The position numbers were made by a program, and so were the translations under genes. 64,000 nt of DNA, from assembly GCF_008477545.1 (NCBI RefSeq), contig NZ_VORA01000001.1:1798001-1862000 (forward strand), read 5' to 3'. This stretch comes from Roseibium aestuarii (GTDB taxonomy: Bacteria; Pseudomonadota; Alphaproteobacteria; Rhizobiales; Stappiaceae). Shown piece by piece: positions 58,696 to 64,000 of the stretch. The notes below the pieces were generated by a model. The model made no database searches. It had not been told where the DNA came from and saw only the letters and a program-made list of their open reading frames with translations. Each line of letters opens with the position of its first letter. The stretch's first letter is position 1.

Positions 58696-59934
58696 CTAGA
58701 TGAAGCCGAGCACGCTGAGCACCAGCGCATCATCCGAATTGGCGACGATGGCCGGCGTGCCCGAGGGGATGGTCACCTCGAACTTCGGATCCGCATTGGG
58801 CGTGTAGATCAGCCCCACCACCGTGCTCACCGCATATTTCTGCACACCCGGATAGCCGCGCACCACATAGGCGTCGTGCGGCACCTGCATGGTGAAGGCA
58901 TTGCGGTCAGCGGTAGAGCGGGTCTTGTCATGCTGCTCCGACGAGCTAGTGCCGGTGCTGTAAGAATACATCGACCCCACCTCCGCCAGTTCTCCGATGC
59001 CGATGGAGGGCAGCGAGAACGTATGCATCGACGACTTCTGGCTCACCGTGATGTCGTTGCGCCCCTCGGTCACCGTGCGTTCCAGCACCATCTCCGTCTG
59101 CAGGCCCAGATTGTTCTTCACGAAGGGCAGCGTGAAGCTGATCTCCTCCAGGTTCTGGAACAGACTGGCGATCTGGGCCGAAGCCGGCAGCGCGGTCACC
59201 AGCTCGATGTTGTTGATGTAAGTGCGCGACTTGCCCACGAACTGATGATAGCCCACATTCACCACCTGACGGCGGATGGTCCCCTGCGGCGTGGTGATGC
59301 TGAGCGACAGGCCCGCATCATTGACCTCGTCGAAGATCTGATAATTGCCGTTGCGGTTGAAGGTCTTCACCGCCGTCTGGATGCGCTCGGCCAGGGTCTG
59401 CCCCTGAGCGGCCTCCGCCGTCTTGAACAGGCTCCCTTCCGCCGCGACCACCATGTCCTTTGGCGGCGCTGCCGGATCCAGGGTCTTGTAGGTCAGCACG
59501 ATGGCCACGATCCGCTTGCCGTAGCGCGCCAGATCCGCCTCCGACGCGCCTGTCAGCATGCAGTAATAGGTGGTCATCTTCTCGATGCGGGACATGTCCT
59601 TCAGCGAGACATTGATGCTCATGCCCACGTCACCGCTGCCGCTGTCCGCCCCCACGGGCACGCAAAGCGACCCTTCGGTACAAACCTGGATCCGGCGCAA
59701 GGGCCGCAGACCCGCCGGATCGTCGGAGGTCTTGAAGGCAAAGCCGAACAGCGCGAAATCCCGCGGGTAGGAACTGTCGACGATATACTTGTCGATCGCG
59801 GGCTTGGTCAGAAAGGTGAAGCCTTCCGGCGAGGCCACATTGCCCACGGTCTTCAGCCGCGTCTGGAGACGGGCCTGCAGCATCTGGGTCACGGGCGCAA
59901 AGGCACCATCGTTCTTTGAGTATTTCACGAACAT
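58696..59934 (-). CDS. Orphan protein with aerolysin/ETX-MTX2-like C-terminal pattern
   Basis: 412 residues, no signal peptide, no recognised family for residues 1-260. From about 265 to 380 the sequence looks like a beta pore-forming domain: alternating polar strands, TVSQKSSMHTFSLPSIGIG, then EVGSMYSYSTGTSSSEQHDK, a Thr/Ser strand, FTMQVPHDAYVV and YAVSTVVGLIY. Ser/Thr-rich amphipathic strands followed by an FT-x-VP turn are characteristic of the ETX/MTX2 branch of the aerolysin fold. This assignment is by pattern only. Start: ATG at 59934 with AAAGGA 8 bases upstream. It is convergent with aat and downstream of the DUF2155 gene behind a terminator. It could instead be a structural beta protein of other kind. 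Codon use is like its neighbours. Confidence 0.7.
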   Translation of the reverse strand: MFVKYSKNDGAFAPVTQMLQARLQTRLKTVGNVASPEGFTFLTKPAIDKYIVDSSYPRDFALFGFAFKTSDDPAGLRPLRRIQVCTEGSLCVPVGADSGSGDVGMSINVSLKDMSRIEKMTTYYCMLTGASEADLARYGKRIVAIVLTYKTLDPAAPPKDMVVAAEGSLFKTAEAAQGQTLAERIQTAVKTFNRNGNYQIFDEVNDAGLSLSITTPQGTIRRQVVNVGYHQFVGKSRTYINNIELVTALPASAQIASLFQNLEEISFTLPFVKNNLGLQTEMVLERTVTEGRNDITVSQKSSMHTFSLPSIGIGELAEVGSMYSYSTGTSSSEQHDKTRSTADRNAFTMQVPHDAYVVRGYPGVQKYAVSTVVGLIYTPNADPKFEVTIPSGTPAIVANSDDALVLSVLGFI

Positions 59935-60031
59935 TCCCGCTTCCTTTCCCGGATGACACGACCAACGGACTTTTCTCAAGGACGAAGCAGACGGGTTCCT
60001 GTGACGGCCCGGCAGTCCGGATGACGAAAAA

Positions 60032-60055
60032 AGGCCCCGTCGTGAAACGGGGCCT
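60032..60055 (-). terminator. Rho-independent terminator of the DUF2155 gene
   Basis: A 9-bp stem AGGCCCCGT / ACGGGGCCT with a 6-base loop, then TTTTT on the minus strand, 30 bases past the stop. It separates that gene from the orphan gene downstream. Confidence 0.88.
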
Positions 60056-60084
60056 CTGGAATGTCATCGGATCGCGGAAGCGGA

Positions 60085-60933
60085 TCAGGGCTTGGGTACG
60101 GGAATGCCGGTCTTGCCGGTTTCCGCTTCGCCTGCGAGCGGGTCGAGCCCCTGCTCTGCCCCGGCTTCCACGGGAGGACCATCATAACCCTCTGGTGGCG
60201 GCACGGAGGACGAGGTCTTGCAGTTCGTCAGCCAGACGTCATAGACCGCATGCTCCACCGCATGCAGACCGGGCGACCCGGCATACATCCAGCCGGAGAA
60301 GATCCGGCGGACTTCGTTGTTCAGGGTGATCTCGTCCACCTGCACGAAGGCGGTGGTCTCCGGGTTCTCGGTGGCCGGCCGGGTGTGGCAGACCTTCGGC
60401 GTCAGCTGCAGCGCGCCAAACTGGACCGTCTCGCCCATGTAGACGTCAAAGGAGGTGATCCGCGCGGTGATCTTGTCGAGACCCGAGAAGACGGCGACCG
60501 GGTTCTCGATCAGCTCGCCTTCCGGGGTCTCCGTGGTCTGCTGCCCCTGGTTCTGACCATAGGGGTCGAAATTCGGATCCGCCTGGCTGCCGCCCGGATT
60601 TGCCCCCTGATCGACACCCTGATCGAACCCTTGAGCGACGCCATTCTCCTGCCCGTCCAGCCCAGGCAGGGTCTGGGGCTCGGGCGCCGGATCCAGCGGG
60701 GCCTGCTGGAAGGTCTGGGGCTGATCAAAGGTCTGGGGCTGTGGCGGCTGCTGGTCGGAACCCGGCAGCGGCAGCGGCGGCAACTCGCGCGCCGGATCGA
60801 GCGGCTGCCACTGGGCAAGCGCCGGTGCCACGGCACCGCCAAGGGTCACGCCGCAAGCAAGTACGGACACTCCCACGGCCTTGCCCATCCGGTGTCCAAG
60901 ACCCATTCCCGATCGCGTCAGTCCAAGCCGCAT
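60085..60933 (-). CDS. DUF2155-containing exported protein
   Basis: 282 residues. The signal peptide ends near ALA-QWQ (about residue 40). A Pro/Gln-rich low-complexity stretch (45-135, with QPQTFDQPQTFQQ repeats) follows. The DUF2155 core (about 145-245) reads ARITSFDVYMGETVQFGALQ, VCHTRPATENPETTAFVQV and RRIFSGWMYAGSPGLHAVEHAVYDVWLTNC. Two conserved cysteines are visible. The function is unknown; in alphaproteobacteria it is often found near aat or the complex I assembly gene. It lies downstream of valS on the same strand. Confidence 0.9.
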   Translation of the reverse strand: MRLGLTRSGMGLGHRMGKAVGVSVLACGVTLGGAVAPALAQWQPLDPARELPPLPLPGSDQQPPQPQTFDQPQTFQQAPLDPAPEPQTLPGLDGQENGVAQGFDQGVDQGANPGGSQADPNFDPYGQNQGQQTTETPEGELIENPVAVFSGLDKITARITSFDVYMGETVQFGALQLTPKVCHTRPATENPETTAFVQVDEITLNNEVRRIFSGWMYAGSPGLHAVEHAVYDVWLTNCKTSSSVPPPEGYDGPPVEAGAEQGLDPLAGEAETGKTGIPVPKP

Positions 60934-60990
60934 GGCGTGTCTCTTTGCTCGATTCTCTCGTTCAAGGTCCGATCGCTAGCATCGGAATAA

Positions 60991-61020
60991 GGCCCGGAAA
61001 AGACAAGGCTTCCCCGGGCC
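60991..61020 (-). terminator. Possible terminator of valS
   Basis: Stem GGCCCGG / CCGGGCC with a 16-base loop, then TTATT on the minus strand, between valS and the DUF2155 gene. The loop is long and the T-run interrupted, so this is uncertain. Confidence 0.45.
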
Positions 61021-61053
61021 GCATTTTCTTCGGCGACGATAGGCGCTCGCGCC

Positions 61054-63981
61054 TCAGGCGTCGAGCAACCGGCTGTGGGCCAGCGTGACCTTTTCGAGGC
61101 GCGCGGCAAACTCGGCCATCTTTTCCTTCTCGCCATCGACCACCTCTTCCGGGGCCTTGGCCAGGAAGCCGGGGTTGCCGAGCTTCTTCTCGATGCGGCT
61201 GATCTCGCCCTTGAGCTTGTCCATCTCCTTGGCAAGGCGTGCCCGCTCTGCACCCAGGTCGATGAGACCGGCCAGCGGCAGGCAGATCGTTGCCTCGCCG
61301 ACGATGACCTGTGCCGACCCCTTGGGGGCTGCCTCGGCCAGCTCGATGGTCTCGGCACGGGCCAGTCGCTCAATGGCGGACCGGTGGGTGTCGAGACGTG
61401 CCTTCGTCACATCGGACGCGCCGACGATGACGACAGGCACCTTGGCCCCTGCCGGAATGTTCATTTCCGCCCGCACCGAGCGGATTTCGGAAATGAGGGA
61501 CACCAGCCAGTTGATCTCGCCGGCGGCCGCCTCGTCGGCCACGACAGCCTTCGGCCACTGGGTCAGCGCCAGCAGACGGTCGGCCTTCACGCCCGCATCG
61601 CCCATGCGCTCCCACAGCTCTTCGGTGAGGAAGGGCATGAAGGGATGGAGGATCTTCAGGATCTCGTCCAGGGCCCAGGCGGCGGTGGCGCGGGTCTCGG
61701 CCTTGGCGGCCTCATCGTCGCCGTTGAAGATCGGCTTGGCGAGCTCCAGGTACCAGTCGCAATAGGTGTTCCAGACAAAGCGGTAGAAGGCCGCGCAGGC
61801 ATCGTTGAAGCGGAAGCCCTCAAGCGCCTCGGTCACTTCGGCCGCGCACTTGCCCACTTCCGTCGCGATCCAGCGGTTGAGGGTCTGGCTCGTGGCGGAG
61901 GGATCGAAGCCGGCAACCCGCTGGCACTCGTTCATCTCGGCAAAGCGCGCCGCGTTCCACAGCTTGGTGGCAAACCGCTGGCCGCCCTCGGCCGCCTGGT
62001 CGGACATGCGCAGGAACCGGCGGCCCTGCACTTCCTGGCTGGCGAGCGCATAGCGGGTCGCATCGGCGCCGAAGCGGTCGATCAGGTCGAGCGGATCGAT
62101 GACGTTGCCGACGGACTTGGACATCTTCTTGCCCTGCGCGTCCACGACGATCGAGTTGAAATAGACCGTGTCGAACGGCACTTCCTTCATGAAGTGCAGG
62201 CCCTGCATCATCATCCGGGCCACCCAGAAGAAGATGATGTCGAGACCGGTGACCAGCACGTCGGTCTTGTAGTAACGCTCAAGTTCCGGCGTCTTGTTCG
62301 GCCAGCCGAGGGTCGAGAACGGCCACAGGGCGGAAGAGAACCAGGTGTCGAGCACGTCCGGGTCGCGGGTCAGCGGCTTGCCGCCGGCCATCTCCACGGC
62401 CTTTTCCTCGCTCTCGGCGCAATATTCCTTGCCATCCTCGTCATACCAGACCGGGATCTGGTGACCCCACCACAGCTGGCGCGAGATGCACCAGGGCTGG
62501 ATGTCGTCCAGCCAGTGGAAATAGACCTTCTCCGCATTGCCCGGAATGAGCTTGGTGGTCCCGTCCTGAACGGCCTTCAGGGCCGGTTCGGCCAGAACCT
62601 TGGCATCGACGAACCACTGGTCGGTCAGCATCGGCTCGATGACCACCTTGGAGCGGTCCCCATAGGGCTGCATGATCTTCTTGGATTCGACCATCGGCAG
62701 CAGCGCCGGGGCGTCCTCGTCCTCGCCGAGCGCGCGCACCACGGCCTTGCCGGCGGTGGTCCACTCCGGTGCACGGCCCTTCATCCAGGCCACGTCCGCA
62801 TGATCGGCCGGCACCATGACCGCCAGACCCTCTTCAGTGATCTGGTCGATCACGCGCTTGCGCGCCTCGTAACGGTCCAGACCGCGCAGGTCGTCCGGCA
62901 CGATGTTGATCGCGTCGACCTCGTTGATGGTGAAGTCCGCACCGTCGATGATGGCCTGGGCCTTGAGGGCCTCTTCCGCATAAGGCGCGCCATCGGCGCG
63001 CATGGCGCCCTTGGTGTCCATCAGGCGGTACATCGGGATCTTGTTACGCTGGGCAACCCCGTTGTCGTTGAAATCATGCGCGCCGGTGATCTTCACCGCG
63101 CCGGAGCCGAAGGTCGGGTCCGGATATTCGTCGGTGATGATTGGGATCAGGCGGCGGTGTTCCTTCGGGCCGACCGGGATCTCGCACAGCTTGCCGACGA
63201 TCGGCTTGTAGCGCTCATCATCCGGATGCACGGCCACCGCACCGTCGCCCAGCATGGTTTCCGGGCGGGTGGTGGCGATGGAAATATAGTCGCGGGTCTC
63301 GCGGAGGGTGACGTTCCCCTCCTCGTCCTTCTCGACATATTCATAGGTCTCGCCGCCGGCCAGCGGATACTTGAAGTGCCACATGTGGCCGTCGGACTCG
63401 ATGTTCTCGACCTCGAGATCGGAAATGGCGGTCTCGAACTTCGGGTCCCAGTTGACCAGACGCTTGGAGCGATAGATCAGGCCTTCATTATAAAGATCGA
63501 CGAAGACCTTGAGCACGGCAGCCGACAGGTTCGGCGACATGGTGAACTCGGTGCGGCTCCAGTCGCAGGACGCGCCAAGCCGCTTCAGCTGGCCCAGAAT
63601 CGTGCCTTCGGACTTGCGCTTCTGTTCCCAGACCCGCTCGACAAAGGCCTCGCGGCCCATCTCGCGGCGGCCCGGCTGCTGGTTCGCCGCCAGCTCGCGC
63701 TCGACGACCATCTGGGTCGCGATGCCCGCATGGTCGGTGCCCGGCTGCCACAGGACGTCAAAGCCCTGCATGCGCTTCCAGCGGACGAGGATGTCCTGAA
63801 GGGTGTTGTTGAGCGCGTGGCCCATATGCAGGGAGCCGGTCACGTTCGGCGGCGGGATCACGATGGTAAAGGCGTCTGCACCTTCATGCGCGCCGGCACC
63901 GGCCTTGAAGGCCTCGGCCTTTTCCCAGGTTTCGTAGATCCGCGGCTCAACGCTTGCCGCCTCGTAAGTCTTGTCAAGCAT
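61054..63981 (-). CDS. valS: Valyl-tRNA synthetase
   Basis: 975-residue class I synthetase. It has the HIGH motif as LHMGH (51-55, in PPPNVTGSLHMGHAL), an editing (CP1) domain with ATTRPETMLGD, and the KMSKS motif (QGKKMSKSVGNVIDP). The DALR anticodon-binding domain and a C-terminal coiled-coil arm (LAKEMDKLKGEISRIEKKLG) that contacts tRNA complete it. The length is usual for proteobacteria. Only 19 bases of upstream sequence are in the window, so promoter and start context cannot be assessed. Confidence 0.97.
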   Translation of the reverse strand: MLDKTYEAASVEPRIYETWEKAEAFKAGAGAHEGADAFTIVIPPPNVTGSLHMGHALNNTLQDILVRWKRMQGFDVLWQPGTDHAGIATQMVVERELAANQQPGRREMGREAFVERVWEQKRKSEGTILGQLKRLGASCDWSRTEFTMSPNLSAAVLKVFVDLYNEGLIYRSKRLVNWDPKFETAISDLEVENIESDGHMWHFKYPLAGGETYEYVEKDEEGNVTLRETRDYISIATTRPETMLGDGAVAVHPDDERYKPIVGKLCEIPVGPKEHRRLIPIITDEYPDPTFGSGAVKITGAHDFNDNGVAQRNKIPMYRLMDTKGAMRADGAPYAEEALKAQAIIDGADFTINEVDAINIVPDDLRGLDRYEARKRVIDQITEEGLAVMVPADHADVAWMKGRAPEWTTAGKAVVRALGEDEDAPALLPMVESKKIMQPYGDRSKVVIEPMLTDQWFVDAKVLAEPALKAVQDGTTKLIPGNAEKVYFHWLDDIQPWCISRQLWWGHQIPVWYDEDGKEYCAESEEKAVEMAGGKPLTRDPDVLDTWFSSALWPFSTLGWPNKTPELERYYKTDVLVTGLDIIFFWVARMMMQGLHFMKEVPFDTVYFNSIVVDAQGKKMSKSVGNVIDPLDLIDRFGADATRYALASQEVQGRRFLRMSDQAAEGGQRFATKLWNAARFAEMNECQRVAGFDPSATSQTLNRWIATEVGKCAAEVTEALEGFRFNDACAAFYRFVWNTYCDWYLELAKPIFNGDDEAAKAETRATAAWALDEILKILHPFMPFLTEELWERMGDAGVKADRLLALTQWPKAVVADEAAAGEINWLVSLISEIRSVRAEMNIPAGAKVPVVIVGASDVTKARLDTHRSAIERLARAETIELAEAAPKGSAQVIVGEATICLPLAGLIDLGAERARLAKEMDKLKGEISRIEKKLGNPGFLAKAPEEVVDGEKEKMAEFAARLEKVTLAHSRLLDA

Positions 63982-64000
63982 AAGGGTACTCGAAGATGGA

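Overview
The window is about 64 kb of high-GC chromosome from an alphaproteobacterium. Gene content and order point to the Hyphomicrobiales, perhaps Stappiaceae-like. The supporting blocks are nuoA-N followed by birA and an RNase J gene; tig-clpP-clpX-lon-HU; glnB-glnA; rne next to an amidase, PBP1A and prfB; and accB-accC-aat. The family placement is inference, because no search could be run. Almost everything is housekeeping. No phage, integrase, transposase or CRISPR array was seen.

Layout. (1) 1-16.8 kb, minus strand: the complete 14-gene complex I operon nuoA to nuoN, with a small unknown membrane-protein gene between nuoH and nuoI, then birA and the 5' part of an RNase J gene. (2) 17.3-20.8 kb: three identical tandem tRNA-Asp genes, then a small accessory islet (LuxR-type regulator and a secreted caspase-like protein, convergent), then tRNA-Val. 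(3) 21-28.6 kb, minus strand: the protein quality-control cluster HU, Lon, ClpX, ClpP and trigger factor, with tRNA-Leu. (4) 28.7-32.6 kb: NAD(P)HX repair enzyme, and the nitrogen pair glnB-glnA behind a sigma-54-type promoter. (5) 32.6-41.2 kb: P1-family peptidase, tyrS, a small secreted protein, a giant AsmA-like protein and a peroxiredoxin. The intergenic gaps here carry palindromic repeats. (6) 41.4-52 kb: cell wall and RNA genes, namely an M23 peptidase, prfB with a programmed +1 frameshift, PBP1A, an N-acetylmuramoyl-L-alanine amidase, and rne with a long leader. (7) 52-64 kb: an aminotransferase, an M48 peptidase with TPRs, a DsbA-like protein, accB-accC, aat, an orphan protein with an aerolysin/MTX-like C-terminal pattern, a DUF2155 protein and valS.

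How the genes work together. The nuo operon makes the proton-pumping NADH dehydrogenase. BirA, encoded next to it, charges the biotin carboxyl carrier (AccB) found 55 kb away. Trigger factor, ClpXP and Lon form the folding and proteolysis group. GlnB senses nitrogen and controls GlnA. The M23 peptidase, PBP1A and amidase build and trim peptidoglycan.

The most unusual items are the orphan aerolysin-like protein (58696-59934), the caspase/LuxR islet between tRNA genes, the triplicated 134-bp tRNA-Asp unit, two families of intergenic palindromic repeats (one MITE-like with 9-bp terminal inverted repeats), and the lack of aroQ in its usual place before accB.
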